Shown: in pieces, positions 27,177 through 36,722 of the stretch | Layout of the letters: the number at the start of each line of letters is the position of its first letter | Numbering within the stretch: position 1 is the stretch's first letter | Assembly (NCBI RefSeq): GCF_023806565.1 | Contig: NZ_JAMTDV010000135.1 | Coordinates: 1-60,412, forward strand | Direction: 5' to 3' | From: Accumulibacter sp. | Lineage (GTDB): Bacteria; Pseudomonadota; Gammaproteobacteria; Burkholderiales; Rhodocyclaceae | Length of the DNA: 60,412 nucleotides | Made by a program: the position numbers and the translations under genes | Notes under the pieces: generated by a model | What the model was told of the DNA's origin: nothing | The model's input: only the letters and a program-made list of their open reading frames with translations | Database searches by the model: none

Positions 27177-28697
27177 ATGATTTACGCGCTTCCCGGCACC
27201 GCCGGCGCCAAGCTTGACTACAAGGCCAGGTACGACAATTTCATCGGCGGCAAGTGGGTGCCACCGGTCAGGGGACAGTATTTCGACGTCGTTACGCCGA
27301 TCACCGGCAAGCCGTACACACAGGTGGCCCGCTCGACCGCCGAGGACATCGAACTTGCCCTCGATGCTGCCCATGCAGTTGCCGACAAATGGGGCAGAAC
27401 CTCGGCGACGGAACGTTCCAACCTGCTGCTGCGCATCGCCGAACGCCTCGAAGCCAACCTCGAGCTGCTCGCCTATGCCGAGACGGTAGACAACGGCAAG
27501 CCGATCCGCGAGACGTTGAACGCCGATCTCCCGCTTTCGGTCGATCACTTCCGCTATTTCGCTGGCGCTCTACGCGCACAGGAGGGCGGCATCAGCGAAA
27601 TCGACGAAAACACGATGGCCTACCATATCCACGAGCCGCTGGGCGTCGTCGGCCAGATCATCCCGTGGAATTTTCCGCTGCTGATGGCGGCGTGGAAGCT
27701 CGCACCGGCACTCGGCGCTGGCAACGCGGTGGTGCTGAAGCCGGCCGAATCGACGCCGATCAGCATTCTGCTGATGGCCGAGCTGATCGCCGATCTGCTG
27801 CCACCCGGCGTGCTCAACATTGTGAACGGCTTCGGCCGCGAGGCGGGAATGCCGCTCGCCACGAGCAAGCGGATTGCCAAGATCGCTTTCACGGGATCGA
27901 CGACCACCGGGCGAGTGATTGCTCAGGCCGCCGCCAACAACCTCATTCCGGCGACACTCGAGCTCGGCGGCAAGTCGCCGAATGTCTTCTTCGAGGACGT
28001 GATGGCGGCGGACGACGGTTTCCTCGACAAGGCCATCGAGGGGCTGGTGCTCTTCGCCTTCAATCAGGGCGAGGTATGCACCTGTCCTTCGCGGGCGCTG
28101 ATTCAGGAATCGATCTACGAGCGCTTCATCGAGCGCTGTCTGCCGCGCATCGCCGCGATCAAGCAGGGCAATCCACTCGATAGCGAGACGATGATCGGAG
28201 CGCAGGCGTCGAAGGAACAATTGACGAAGATCACCACGTACCTGGACCTCGGTCGCCAGGAAGGCGCCCAGGTGCTGATCGGCGGCAGCCAGGCGCAGCT
28301 CGCTGGCGATCTCGCCGAAGGCTATTACGTCCAGCCGACGCTGTTCAAGGGGCACAACCGGATGCGCATCTTCCAAGAGGAAATCTTTGGCCCGGTGCTT
28401 GCCGTGACCACCTTCAAGGACGAGGCGGAAGCCTTGACGATCGCCAACGATACCCTCTACGGACTTGGCGCTGGCGTCTGGAGCCGGAACGGAAACATTG
28501 CCTACCGGATGGGCCGCGGCATTCAGGCCGGACGGGTGTGGATCAACTGCTACCACGCCTATCCTGCGCACGCGGCGTTCGGCGGCTACAAGGAATCGGG
28601 AATTGGCCGCGAGACGCACAAGGTCATGCTCGACCATTACCAGCAGACCAAGAATCTTCTGGTCAGCTATTCCGAACAGAAGCTCGGATTCTTCTGA
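27177..28697 (+). CDS. NAD-dependent aldehyde dehydrogenase (acetaldehyde type)
   Basis: An aldehyde dehydrogenase superfamily enzyme of 506 residues oxidising an aldehyde, probably acetaldehyde, to the acid. Motifs seen are [27 protein letters not shown], the nucleotide turn FTGSTTTGR, the general-base glutamate in LELGGKSPN, and the nucleophile in [11 protein letters not shown]. The CTCPSR context is characteristic of the AldB/ExaC group used in ethanol or acetoin-derived acetaldehyde oxidation. AGAGGAG sits 6 bases before the ATG. A sigma-54 promoter precedes it, and a DUF779 gene follows after 54 bases. Confidence 0.94.
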   Translation: MIYALPGTAGAKLDYKARYDNFIGGKWVPPVRGQYFDVVTPITGKPYTQVARSTAEDIELALDAAHAVADKWGRTSATERSNLLLRIAERLEANLELLAYAETVDNGKPIRETLNADLPLSVDHFRYFAGALRAQEGGISEIDENTMAYHIHEPLGVVGQIIPWNFPLLMAAWKLAPALGAGNAVVLKPAESTPISILLMAELIADLLPPGVLNIVNGFGREAGMPLATSKRIAKIAFTGSTTTGRVIAQAAANNLIPATLELGGKSPNVFFEDVMAADDGFLDKAIEGLVLFAFNQGEVCTCPSRALIQESIYERFIERCLPRIAAIKQGNPLDSETMIGAQASKEQLTKITTYLDLGRQEGAQVLIGGSQAQLAGDLAEGYYVQPTLFKGHNRMRIFQEEIFGPVLAVTTFKDEAEALTIANDTLYGLGAGVWSRNGNIAYRMGRGIQAGRVWINCYHAYPAHAAFGGYKESGIGRETHKVMLDHYQQTKNLLVSYSEQKLGFF

Positions 28698-28751
28698 TCG
28701 GTTCGGCGTTGCTCTTCGGGGGGCAGGCGCCCCCCATTTCAGGAGTCGGGA

Positions 28752-29120
28752 ATGGTTGCCAGAGTCATTGCCACGGCGGCAGCGCTCGAACTGATCGAGC
28801 GCCTCAAGGAGAAACACGGAGCCTTGTTCTTCCATCAGTCCGGCGGCTGCTGCGACAATAGCGCGGCCAACTGCTACCTGCCGGGCGAAATCACGATCGG
28901 TGCACAGGACGTTCATCTCGGCGATATCGGCGGCTGTCCGTTCTACATCGGCAGGGCTCAGTACCGATACTGGAAGCATACGCAGCTGATCATCGACGTG
29001 ATCGATGGTTTCGGCGGCACTTTTTCGCTGGAGGGCCCCGAGGGCAAGGCCTTCCACACCCGATCGCGGGTGTTTACGCCGGAGGAATGGGCCGAGGTTT
29101 CGCAGAACGTCGAAGAGTAG
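28752..29120 (+). CDS. DUF779 domain protein
   Basis: A 122-residue DUF779 protein of unknown function. Several cysteines are conserved in the family: SGGCCDNSAANC and IGGCPFYIG. The histidine-containing HQSGG and RYWKHTQLIIDV stretches are also typical. The Cys pattern could bind metal, but this is not established. DUF779 genes recur next to AldB/ExaC-type aldehyde dehydrogenases with AcoR regulators, exactly as here, so it probably acts in the same aldehyde pathway. It is likely co-transcribed with the upstream gene. Confidence 0.88.
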   Translation: MVARVIATAAALELIERLKEKHGALFFHQSGGCCDNSAANCYLPGEITIGAQDVHLGDIGGCPFYIGRAQYRYWKHTQLIIDVIDGFGGTFSLEGPEGKAFHTRSRVFTPEEWAEVSQNVEE

Positions 29121-29289
29121 AGCGCCGTTTGGCCGCTGTCGGGGGGCGTTGCGGGCGAATCGCTCGCCTCTGGTTTTCGGTGCGGCCAACGAAGGTGGCT
29201 GCGACAGTGTGCAAGCGGAATTCTGCCTCGACGCTGGCGGGCGAGACGAGGGACGACGTGCTGCCGGAAATGGGCCGTCGCTCGCGGGT

Positions 29290-30495
29290 TCACTCCGCGC
29301 GCAGCGCCGCCACCGCGTCCAGGCGCGCCGCACGCCTGGCCGGCAGCACGCCGGCGAGCAGGCCGATGGCGACGGCGATACCCTCCGCCAGGACGACGAA
29401 GCGGATCGGCGTGTGTACCGGCAGTGCCGGCAGCAGCAAATGAATCGCCTGCGCCAGCGCGATTCCGAGGAACAGGCCGAGCAGCCCTCCGAGCGCCGAG
29501 AGAGCGATCGCCTCGCCGAGAAAGAGTCCGAGGATGCTGCGGCGGGGGGCGCCGAGCGCGACCAGCAGGCCGATTTCACCGGTGCGTTCGGAAACGGCAA
29601 TGGTCATGATGGTGACGATGCCGACCGCGCCGACGAGCAGCGAAATGCTTCCCAGCGCGCCGACGGCCATGGTCAGGATATCGAGAATGTTCGACAGTGT
29701 CCGCAGCATGTCTTCCTGCGTCGTGATCGTGAAATCCTCGTGGCCATGGCGCGCCTTGAGTGTTGCCACAACCAGCGCACTCACCGCGCCCGCCGGGACG
29801 CCTTCCTCGTACGAGAGGTCGACTTTCATCAGGCTGTCCCGGTTGTAGAGTTCGAGCGCGCGTGCTGTGGGAATGTACGCCGCGTCGTCGAGATCGATGC
29901 CGAGGAATTGCCCCTTGGCCTCGAGGACGCCGATCACACGAAAGGTCTGACCGCCGACGCGCATCCGCGCACCGAGGGGGTTGCCGGTGCCGAACAGTTC
30001 GTCCTTGAGTTTCGCGCCGAGGACGACGAAGGCGCGCGCATTTTCGGCATCGTCGGGGGGCAGGAAGCGGCCGCTGCCCAGGCGGACCTTGTACACCCTG
30101 AGCATCTGCGCGCCGACTCCGTTCACCGTGGTACGTCGCAGGCGGCCATTGGCATTGACTTCGGTGTTGCCCCAGACCGTGGCCGTCATGCCGGTGATGT
30201 GCGGCAGCCGTTCGAGGGCACGCGCGTCCGCCAGCGTCAATGGACGTACCGAGGTCGGGATGCCGGTCGGCGCCGGGCCGGCAGTCTTGACCTTGCCCGG
30301 TGCGACGCTGAGCAGGTTGGTGCCGAACTGGGTGAATTCGGCCAGCACGAAGCGATGGATTCCTTCGCCGATCGAGGTCAGCAGGATGACGGCGGCGATG
30401 CCGACGGCGATGCCGAGCAGCGTCAGAAAGCTGCGCAGGCGCTGCGCGGTGATCGCGCGCAGTGCAAGTTGCAGACCGTCGCGCGGGTGGATCAT
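29290..30495 (-). CDS. MacB-type ABC transporter permease (FtsX domain), distal
   Basis: A 401-residue inner-membrane permease of the MacB/FtsX type. One N-terminal membrane helix (FLTLLGIAVGIAAVILLTSI) is followed by a large periplasmic domain (about 45-270). Three C-terminal helices follow, with the cytoplasmic motif SERTGEIGLLVALGAPRRSI between them, and the tail LPARRAARLDAVAALRAE. These permeases do not translocate across the membrane in the classical way but drive periplasmic export with an HlyD-type adaptor. It lies 21 bases after a second, homologous permease, so the two could form a heterodimer. Confidence 0.9.
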   Translation of the reverse strand: MIHPRDGLQLALRAITAQRLRSFLTLLGIAVGIAAVILLTSIGEGIHRFVLAEFTQFGTNLLSVAPGKVKTAGPAPTGIPTSVRPLTLADARALERLPHITGMTATVWGNTEVNANGRLRRTTVNGVGAQMLRVYKVRLGSGRFLPPDDAENARAFVVLGAKLKDELFGTGNPLGARMRVGGQTFRVIGVLEAKGQFLGIDLDDAAYIPTARALELYNRDSLMKVDLSYEEGVPAGAVSALVVATLKARHGHEDFTITTQEDMLRTLSNILDILTMAVGALGSISLLVGAVGIVTIMTIAVSERTGEIGLLVALGAPRRSILGLFLGEAIALSALGGLLGLFLGIALAQAIHLLLPALPVHTPIRFVVLAEGIAVAIGLLAGVLPARRAARLDAVAALRAE

Positions 30496-30516
30496 CGTGT
30501 TTTGTCCATCGTCAAG

Positions 30517-31767
30517 TCAGCGCTTCGCCAGCGCCTGCACGGCATCGAGGCGTGCTGCCCGACGCGCCGGCAGCACGCCGAAGACGATTCCGGTCGCCAG
30601 CGCCGTTGCCAGTCCGGCGAGCACCGCCCAATCCGGCGGGAATGCCGGGAAAGCCGGGTAGAGCTGGCGGATGATCGCGGCACCGGCCTGGCCGAGGACG
30701 AAACCGAGAAGCGCGCCGGCGATCGACAGCATTGCCGCCTCGGTCAGGAACGCGTTGCGGATCGTGCCGCCGGTGGCGCCGAGTGCCTTCAGCAACCCGA
30801 TTTCCGCCGTTCGCTGGGTGACCGAGACGAGCATTACGTTCATCACCAGGATGCCGGCCACTCCCAGACTGATCGCGGCGATGCCTGCCACTGCCAGAGT
30901 CAGCGCGCCGAGCAGACGGTCGAAGGTGGCGAGGACGGCATCCTGGGTGATGATCGTCACGTCCTGCTCACCCTCGTGCCGCAGGCGGACGATTTCGCCT
31001 ACCTGTGTCTTGGCCGCTTCGATCGCTTCCCGGTTGCTCGCTTCGACCAGGATGCGAAAGAGCGTATTGCTGTTGAACATCGCCTGGGCGAGCGACACAG
31101 GAACGACCACCAGTTCGTCCGTATTCATTCCCAGTCCCTGGCCAGTCGCGGCGAGAACGCCGACGATGCGGAACCGGCGATCGCCGATGCGGACCAGCTG
31201 CCCGAGCGCTTCCTCGCGGCCGAACATCTCGTCGCGTACCTTGGCCCCGATCACCGCCTCGGAGGCGCCGCGCCGCCAGTCGCCGGCCGGCAGAAAGCGC
31301 CCCTGAGCGAGCGACAGGCGGCGCACTTCGAGGAAGTCGGCGGTGGTACCAGCGACGATCACTTCGCGCAACTTGCCGCCGAAACTGATTTCGGAAGTGC
31401 CGACGGCGAGCGGTGCGACGCGATGAACGGCACTGGCGCGCAGCAGAGCCTGCGCGTCGTCGATGGTCAGGTCGCGCGGCGTGCTGGTGATCGCGTTGCC
31501 GGGATTGAAGCCGCCGGTCTGCGAACGGCCCGGCAGCACGATCACCAGATTGCTGCCGATCGACGAAAATTCGTTGAGCACATAGCGGCGAGCGCCGTCG
31601 CCGAGTGCAGTCAGGACGACAACTGCGGCGACGCCGATGGCCATCGCCAGTACCAGCAGTGAAGTGCGCAATCGGTTGCCGCTCGCCGCGGCGCGCGCAA
31701 AGCGGATCAGGTCGGCATTGCGCACGCGGCCAACGGCCCTCACGGCCCCCGACACGGACAGGGACAA
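30517..31767 (-). CDS. MacB-type ABC transporter permease (FtsX domain), proximal
   Basis: A 416-residue permease homologous to the next gene, with the same layout: helix LLVLAMAIGVAAVVVLTAL, a periplasmic domain with FLPAGDWRRGASEAVIGAKV, and three C-terminal helices with TQRTAEIGLLKALGATGG between them. The C-terminus is LPARRAARLDAVQALAKR. About 75 bases separate it from the ATPase gene upstream, and they contain a palindromic repeat. With ATPase, adaptor and TPR-barrel protein it makes up a five-gene minus-strand group. Confidence 0.9.
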   Translation of the reverse strand: MSLSVSGAVRAVGRVRNADLIRFARAAASGNRLRTSLLVLAMAIGVAAVVVLTALGDGARRYVLNEFSSIGSNLVIVLPGRSQTGGFNPGNAITSTPRDLTIDDAQALLRASAVHRVAPLAVGTSEISFGGKLREVIVAGTTADFLEVRRLSLAQGRFLPAGDWRRGASEAVIGAKVRDEMFGREEALGQLVRIGDRRFRIVGVLAATGQGLGMNTDELVVVPVSLAQAMFNSNTLFRILVEASNREAIEAAKTQVGEIVRLRHEGEQDVTIITQDAVLATFDRLLGALTLAVAGIAAISLGVAGILVMNVMLVSVTQRTAEIGLLKALGATGGTIRNAFLTEAAMLSIAGALLGFVLGQAGAAIIRQLYPAFPAFPPDWAVLAGLATALATGIVFGVLPARRAARLDAVQALAKR

Positions 31768-31791
31768 CCAGTCACTCCCGTTTCCCCCATT

Positions 31792-31850
31792 CCCTCTCCA
31801 ACGAGCAAGCGAGGGGAGTCTCCGGGGTCGCTTTCGTGACGTTCACGCGG
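31792..31850 (+). repeat. Dispersed palindromic repeat, copy B
   Basis: Two hairpin elements: CCCTC (31792-31796) pairing with GAGGG (31811-31815), then the diagnostic box GGTCGCTTTCGTGACGTTCA ending near 31846. The box resembles those at 42909-42932 and 35061-35085. It lies between the ATPase and permease genes and extends a few bases into the 3' end of the ATPase gene. Confidence 0.4.
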
Positions 31851-32547
31851 ACAACTCCGCGCGGCGCCAGCGGTCGTCATGCAGGGCACCATCCTCCATC
31901 AACAGTTGCCGGTGTGCGCGTGCTCCCAGCCCGCCATCGTGGGTGACTACGATCAGGGTGACGCCGCCCCGGTTGAGTTCCTCCAGCAGACGGATCACGT
32001 CCTCGCCGGTGGCGCGGTCGAGATTGCCGGTCGGTTCATCGGCGAGGATCAGTGCCGGCCGCATGATCGTCGCCCGCGCAATCGCAACGCGCTGGCGCTG
32101 TCCGCCGGAGAGTTGCTCCGGGCGATGGTCGGCGCGATTCTCCAGCCCGTAGTCGCGCAAGGCGCGGGCGACGCGCAGCGCACGCTCGGCGGGCGCCACC
32201 CCGGCCAGAACCATCGGCAGGGCGATGTTCTCGGCTGCGGTGAGGCGTGGCACCAGATGGAAGCTCTGGAAGACGAAGCCGATGCGAGCGCTGCGCACGT
32301 GCGCCTGCTGGTCTGCCGAGAGGGTGGTGACGTCGCGGCCTTCGAGGTGGTAACTGCCGGCATCCGGGCGGTCGAGCAGGCCAAGGAGGTTGAGCAGGGT
32401 CGATTTTCCCGATCCCGACGGGCCCATCACCGCCACATATTCGCCGGCGGCGATGCGCACGTTCAGGTGGCGCAGCGCGTGTACTTCGCTGTCACCGCGG
32501 TGGAAGGTTCGTTCGATGCCTACCAGCTCGATCAGCGCCGTTGCCAT
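31843..32547 (-). CDS. MacB/LolD-type ABC transporter ATP-binding protein
   Basis: The ATPase of the exporter, 234 residues. Walker A is GPSGSGKSTLLN, the Q-loop region FVFQSFHLVPRL, signature LSGGQRQRVAIARA, Walker B LILADEPTGNLD, and the H-switch VVTHDGGL. The GNLD and LVPRLTAAENI features are characteristic of the MacB/LolD/FtsE group that partners FtsX-like permeases. It starts three bases after the stop of the adaptor gene. Confidence 0.93.
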   Translation of the reverse strand: MATALIELVGIERTFHRGDSEVHALRHLNVRIAAGEYVAVMGPSGSGKSTLLNLLGLLDRPDAGSYHLEGRDVTTLSADQQAHVRSARIGFVFQSFHLVPRLTAAENIALPMVLAGVAPAERALRVARALRDYGLENRADHRPEQLSGGQRQRVAIARATIMRPALILADEPTGNLDRATGEDVIRLLEELNRGGVTLIVVTHDGGLGARAHRQLLMEDGALHDDRWRRAELSA

Positions 32548-32550
32548 GTC

Positions 32551-33717
32551 TTACTTGCTGCTTGCCGGTGGTCGGTCGTCGACCGAGTAATGCGCACCGG
32601 CCCTGACTCCGACACGCTCCAGGGAGGTGACGACGCGGTCACCGGGCGACAGGCCGGCGAGCACTTCGGTGAACTCCCAATTGGCGAGCCCGGTCCTGAC
32701 CTGGCGTTCCTCGAGCAGGCCATCGGCGCCGGCCAGCAGCACGCGGCCGCCTTCGAGCAGCGCCGGGGTGGGAACGCGAAGGACGTTCGCGCGCGCGGCG
32801 AGGATCACTTCGACGTCCGCGCTGTAGCCGACCAACAGTTTGCCTGGTGCAGCCGGGTCGTCAAAGGTGGCTTCGATGTCGACCGTGCGCGCCTGTTTTT
32901 CGACCGCCGATACGTACGGCGCGACACGCCGGACGCGACCCGGGAACGATTGCCGGGGCAGCGCGTCGAGGCTGATGCGTACCGCCTGTCCGGCGGCGAT
33001 CCGCGGTGCGTCGACCTCGTCCATCGGTGCCTTGACGTACAGGCAGGAGTCGTCGATCAGGTCGATCGCCGGCGGCATCGGCACGCCAGGCGGTGACGGC
33101 GTCGAGTACTCGCCTACCTCGCCGACGATCTTCGCGATGGTGCCGGCAAATGGTGCATACAGCACCGTGCGCCCCTGTTCCACCCGGTTCAGGCTGACTC
33201 GTGCTTCGGCTTGTGCAACGTCGGCCTTGGCCGCCTCGCAAGTGGCGCGGCGGGCCAGCGCTTCGCTGCGCGCGCTGTCCTCGCGTGCTCCCGAGACAAA
33301 ACCCTGCGCGCGCAACGCCGACTGGCGGTCTGCTTCACGTTCGGCATTGGCGGCGACGACGCAGGCTTCGCTGACCCGTTTGCGGGCCGTTGCCACCTGA
33401 CTCTCGACCCAGGCAACCTGCGCCTGCTGGTCGTCGTTCCAAAGCTTCATCAGGAGCTGGCCCTTGCGCACCCGGTCGCCTTCCTTCACTGGCAGCAGCT
33501 CGATGCGGCCGCCAGCAATCGTCGATAACCGGGTGCGCTGGCAGGCCTCGACGGTCCCGGCGCGGGTATTGGCGATCGTCGACTCGACCAGGCCGCGCTC
33601 GATTTCCTTGACGACCACGGCCACCGGTTGCGGCCGAGTCGCCCACCACAGCCCGGCGGCGATCGACAAGGCGAGCAACAGCGCAACGAGCAGGTGGCGG
33701 AGCGGGGGCGTTCGCAT
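32551..33717 (-). CDS. HlyD/MacA-type periplasmic adaptor (membrane fusion) protein
   Basis: A membrane-fusion protein of 388 residues: one N-terminal anchor helix (HLLVALLLALSIAAGLWW), a lipoyl-like half-motif (GTVEACQRTRLSTIAGGRI, VKEGDRVRKGQLLMKL), a long coiled-coil hairpin (about 95-180, Ala/Glu/Arg-rich), the second lipoyl half (VLYAPFAGTIAKIVGEVGEY) and beta-barrel domains. It would link the ABC permease to an outer-membrane partner. The genes downstream encode the ATPase (3-base gap) and permeases; the TPR-barrel gene is 92 bases upstream. No TolC-type channel is adjacent. Confidence 0.9.
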   Translation of the reverse strand: MRTPPLRHLLVALLLALSIAAGLWWATRPQPVAVVVKEIERGLVESTIANTRAGTVEACQRTRLSTIAGGRIELLPVKEGDRVRKGQLLMKLWNDDQQAQVAWVESQVATARKRVSEACVVAANAEREADRQSALRAQGFVSGAREDSARSEALARRATCEAAKADVAQAEARVSLNRVEQGRTVLYAPFAGTIAKIVGEVGEYSTPSPPGVPMPPAIDLIDDSCLYVKAPMDEVDAPRIAAGQAVRISLDALPRQSFPGRVRRVAPYVSAVEKQARTVDIEATFDDPAAPGKLLVGYSADVEVILAARANVLRVPTPALLEGGRVLLAGADGLLEERQVRTGLANWEFTEVLAGLSPGDRVVTSLERVGVRAGAHYSVDDRPPASSK

Positions 33718-33809
33718 TGGCGGGACTCAGGATCAGACGACGGCTATGGCGGTGGCCGGCAATCGCTTGGATCAGCGCGCCCGCGCCGGCGGGACCTTGC
33801 CTGCGTTGC

Positions 33810-35048
33810 TCAGGGCCAGTCCTTCGGCAGCGGGAAGACCACCGAGAACATCAGTCCGGCGCCACCGAGGAGGTCGAGTTCGGCATAAGCGCGTTTGCTG
33901 AACTGGTAGCCGATACCGGGGACGAAGCCCGGCGAAAAGCCCTTGTAATTCAACGGTACCTTGTCCTGGTATTCGCCGACGTAGCCGTACAGCAGGCCAG
34001 CGGTCCACTGCAGGTACCAGTTTTCGAAGCCGAAGGGGCTCACGTAGCGCTGGCCGCCGAAGAGGTAGACACTCGGCTGCCCGAAGGAATTGGAGAAAGC
34101 GGAGCCGCCGATCAGCCAGTTGCCTTCCAATCCCTTCAACAGTCCAACGAGGACGACCGGCTTGTGGTCCGCACTGTACGAGTAATGATAGGTGTAGGGG
34201 CTGAAGATGAGATCCCATCCTTTGCCGGCAAGTCCCCGCGCCTCTTCGCTCGCGACCAGCGCCGCATTACCGGGCGAAACCGTGGCGATCGGCGCTGCGG
34301 CAACGATCGCAGCACTGTTGTCCGGTGCCGGTTGGCTCTCCGGCATCGTCGTAACTGCGGTCGGCGCGGGCTTGCTTGCCGGCTTGGCTGCCGGGCTGCT
34401 TGCCATGGCGACAGCGGGGGCCGTGGTCGCCGACCTGCCCGGTTCGCGACTCGTGGGGTTGCCTGTTTCACCGTCGGGTCGCGTGGCTGCCGCCTGCCCG
34501 CTGACGCTGCTGGTCGAGGCAAGGCCCAGTTCGCCGAGTTTGGTCAGTTTGGACTTGCTGGCCTTGCTCGCCGGGTCGAGCTGCAGCGCCTGGTCGTATG
34601 CCTGGCTGGCGAGCCGGGAGTAGACATCACCAAGGTTTTCGCGCGCCAACGCGTAGCTCGGATCGGCCCGGATCGCCATTTCGAGTGTAACCCGCGCCTT
34701 TTCGTACTGCTTCTGTTGGGCGTAGAGGACGGCCAGATTGTTGTACGGCTCGGGCAGTTCGGGGTAGTCTTCGTTGAGCTTGGTAAACACCACCAGCGCT
34801 TCGTTCCGATTGCCCATTTCGAGAAGAATCAGCCCTTTGAGGAAAGGTCCCTGTGGATCCTTGGGCTTGCTTGCCAGGTAGGCATCGATGTGTTCGAGAG
34901 CTGCCGCTGATTGCCCCTGTTTCATCAGGCGTCGAGCTTCCGCAAGTTCGTCCGTGCTGGCAGAAGTGTTCGGCCCGGACAAAAGCAGGCCGATCGCCAG
35001 GGCAGTGAGCGCTGGCAGGGGCTTGCGAGAGGTCGCGCGCATGGTCAT
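33810..35048 (-). CDS. TPR protein with C-terminal outer-membrane barrel-like domain
   Basis: A 412-residue secreted protein with three parts. Residues 1-30 are a signal peptide. Residues 32-165 hold about three TPR repeats (e.g. PYNNLAVLYAQQKQYEKAR). A Pro/Ala/Ser/Thr-rich linker spans about 170-265. The C-terminal 145 residues resemble a small outer-membrane beta-barrel: alternating aromatic strands such as NSFGQPSVYLFGGQRYVSP and WTAGLLYGYVGEY, ending LMFSVVFPLPKDWP. I know such barrel domains as stand-alone proteins in related bacteria; the TPR fusion is unusual. It leads the ABC-export gene group, suggesting an envelope partner. Confidence 0.72.
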   Translation of the reverse strand: MTMRATSRKPLPALTALAIGLLLSGPNTSASTDELAEARRLMKQGQSAAALEHIDAYLASKPKDPQGPFLKGLILLEMGNRNEALVVFTKLNEDYPELPEPYNNLAVLYAQQKQYEKARVTLEMAIRADPSYALARENLGDVYSRLASQAYDQALQLDPASKASKSKLTKLGELGLASTSSVSGQAAATRPDGETGNPTSREPGRSATTAPAVAMASSPAAKPASKPAPTAVTTMPESQPAPDNSAAIVAAAPIATVSPGNAALVASEEARGLAGKGWDLIFSPYTYHYSYSADHKPVVLVGLLKGLEGNWLIGGSAFSNSFGQPSVYLFGGQRYVSPFGFENWYLQWTAGLLYGYVGEYQDKVPLNYKGFSPGFVPGIGYQFSKRAYAELDLLGGAGLMFSVVFPLPKDWP

Positions 35049-35478
35049 CGTGTATCCGGTGTGAAAGTCGCGTCAGCGACTCGCGATTCCCGCTCCTTGT
35101 CGATGGGTTTCCCTTTTCCCGAAGCGGGGGAGGTGAACCGGGGATGCGGAAAACGGTCATGGTGTTCATGCCCAGCGGTACTGGCGACCGTCGTGACGAT
35201 CCGCCTTGCTGGGGGCGATCAACACCAAACCGGCGGATTCTAGCAAGAAGTCGGTGCAAACCAAAGCACCGGTTTTGCCCGTGTGCCCGACCGGAAGGGC
35301 GGGGAGCCAGGGAAATCGTTGCCGTGCCGTTGCCCCTCTCCGACAGTTGCCGTTGTGGCGCTTCGGGTGTCGCCAGGTTGGCGTCGAGCGCACGCCGCCC
35401 GGATTGAAATTGCAGTGCGCCGGACGTTGTGTTACAAGGTGGGTTCATCGCAGATTCGATCCCGGTCCTTGTCAGCCA
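35049..35478. other. Divergent intergenic region between TPR-barrel and STAS genes
   Basis: About 430 bases with no protein-like frame. It contains repeat copy C (35061-35085) and a hairpin CGGTGC-N8-GCACCG (35252-35271) followed by GTTTTG. That hairpin could be a weak terminator on +, although no + gene ends nearby. The STAS promoter was not identified. Confidence 0.35.
35061..35085 (-). repeat. Dispersed palindromic repeat, copy C
   Basis: On the minus strand: CGAGTCGCTGACGCGACTTT then CAC, a GTCGC/GCGAC hairpin followed by TTTCAC. It ends 12 bases before the TPR-barrel start codon, within its leader. It is preceded on the minus strand by a CTCCCCCGC / GAGCGGG stretch, like the other copies. 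Confidence 0.45.
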
Positions 35479-36702
35479 ATGGTTTTTTCGTTTTTCAAGA
35501 AGCCGCCGGAAAGGAAGATGGTTGCTCGGCCAGCAGTGTCACCTCGCGCGGGCGACGAGCGGAGCCCCGTACGGACGGCGGACGAGAAACCGGCGGTTGC
35601 GGCACCGGTTGGCTTGGTGCGCGCGGATCTGCCTTTCACGACCCCGGTTGCGCGCACCGAGTCGCAGCCGCTGGATCTGAGCGAATTTGATTTCAGCGAG
35701 ACGGCGCCCGAATTCCAGGTCGAGGTCGAGGTTGATCCGATCGACGCTGAAGCCGAAGAGGCGGCGATGCTTTACGCGCACGGTCAGGATGTGGCGGTCC
35801 GCACCTTGCTCGAGAACGCCAGCCGCAGCTATCGCTCGGGCGCCGGCGAGCGCCTGTGGTTGATGCTTTTTGATCTCTTCCGACTGACCGGGCAGAGGGT
35901 GGCGCATGAGGCGCTTGGCATCGAGTACGCGCAGGCGTTCGAGAAATCGCCGCCGGGCTGGCGCGAGGTGGCACCCACGGGGCCGGTGCAGGCCAAGGTG
36001 GTGGGGACCGCATTGTTTCGCGGCGAACTGACCGGCGACAACGATACGGGCTTTGCGGCAGTGCGAGAGGCACTAGGCCGAACTTCGCATCTTCGCCTCG
36101 ACCTTTCCAAGGTGCGCCGACTGGATGCCGCCGGCTGCGAGCGGCTGCTGGCGCTGCTGCGGCAGGCGCACCGCGAACGGCGCGAAATCGAATTACTGGG
36201 TCGCGACAACCTGGCGGGCCTGCTCGACCCGTTCGTCGTTCCGGGCCGGGCGCAGGATCAGGCCTGCTGGCTGCTGAAGCTCGAGGTGTGCCAGGCACGC
36301 GGGCAAATGGAAGCGTTCGAGGAACTGGCAATCGACTACGCGGTGACTTTCGAGATTTCCCCTCCCTCCTGGGAAGCCAGACGGGTAATGGCAGCCGAGG
36401 CGCCACCGCTGGTGGCGAGTGATCAGTTGGTGACGGAGGCGTATGTCCTGAAAGGGGAAATCAAGGGCTCGCGTTTCGGCGATCTGCCGACTTACGCCGC
36501 AGCCAACGACCCCGTGCTCATCGACTGCTCGGCAGTGACCCGCATGGACTTCCTGAGTGCCGGCGCTTTGCTCAACATTCTCTCCTCCGTCAGGCGGACG
36601 GGCAGGCAGATCGTCTTCCGCCACCCGCATTACCTGCTTGCCGAGCTGTTCCGCGTGGTCGGTCTGACAGCCGTGGCCGACATCGTTCTTGCCAGAAATT
36701 AG
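35479..36702 (+). CDS. STAS-domain protein upstream of hslVU
   Basis: A 407-residue soluble protein. Residues 1-75 are low-complexity. Two STAS-like alpha/beta modules follow: one around residues 170-250 ([29 protein letters not shown]) and one at about 325-407 ([30 protein letters not shown], ending [12 protein letters not shown]). A helical segment with matching motifs [14 protein letters not shown] and [14 protein letters not shown] appears twice, indicating internal duplication. No phosphorylatable Ser/Thr can be assigned with confidence. hslV begins 20 bases downstream. A regulatory scaffold role is inference. Confidence 0.75.
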   Translation: MVFSFFKKPPERKMVARPAVSPRAGDERSPVRTADEKPAVAAPVGLVRADLPFTTPVARTESQPLDLSEFDFSETAPEFQVEVEVDPIDAEAEEAAMLYAHGQDVAVRTLLENASRSYRSGAGERLWLMLFDLFRLTGQRVAHEALGIEYAQAFEKSPPGWREVAPTGPVQAKVVGTALFRGELTGDNDTGFAAVREALGRTSHLRLDLSKVRRLDAAGCERLLALLRQAHRERREIELLGRDNLAGLLDPFVVPGRAQDQACWLLKLEVCQARGQMEAFEELAIDYAVTFEISPPSWEARRVMAAEAPPLVASDQLVTEAYVLKGEIKGSRFGDLPTYAAANDPVLIDCSAVTRMDFLSAGALLNILSSVRRTGRQIVFRHPHYLLAELFRVVGLTAVADIVLARN

Positions 36703-36722
36703 GGTCACCAACGGGAGTTCTT

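Noticed and set aside
25162-27180. Long open frame on + (672 codons) across acoR
   Set aside because: Opposite strand of a clear AcoR-type gene with intact AAA+ and HTH motifs; the frame itself has no recognisable domain.
27570-29600. Open frame on - (676 codons) across aldehyde dehydrogenase and DUF779
   Set aside because: Both + genes have catalytic motifs; the - frame runs through unrelated genes and shows no domain.
29005-31662. Very long open frame on + (885 codons) across the ABC permeases
   Set aside because: Antisense of two homologous FtsX-type permeases; composition rich in Arg, His, Asp and Gln is typical of shadow frames.
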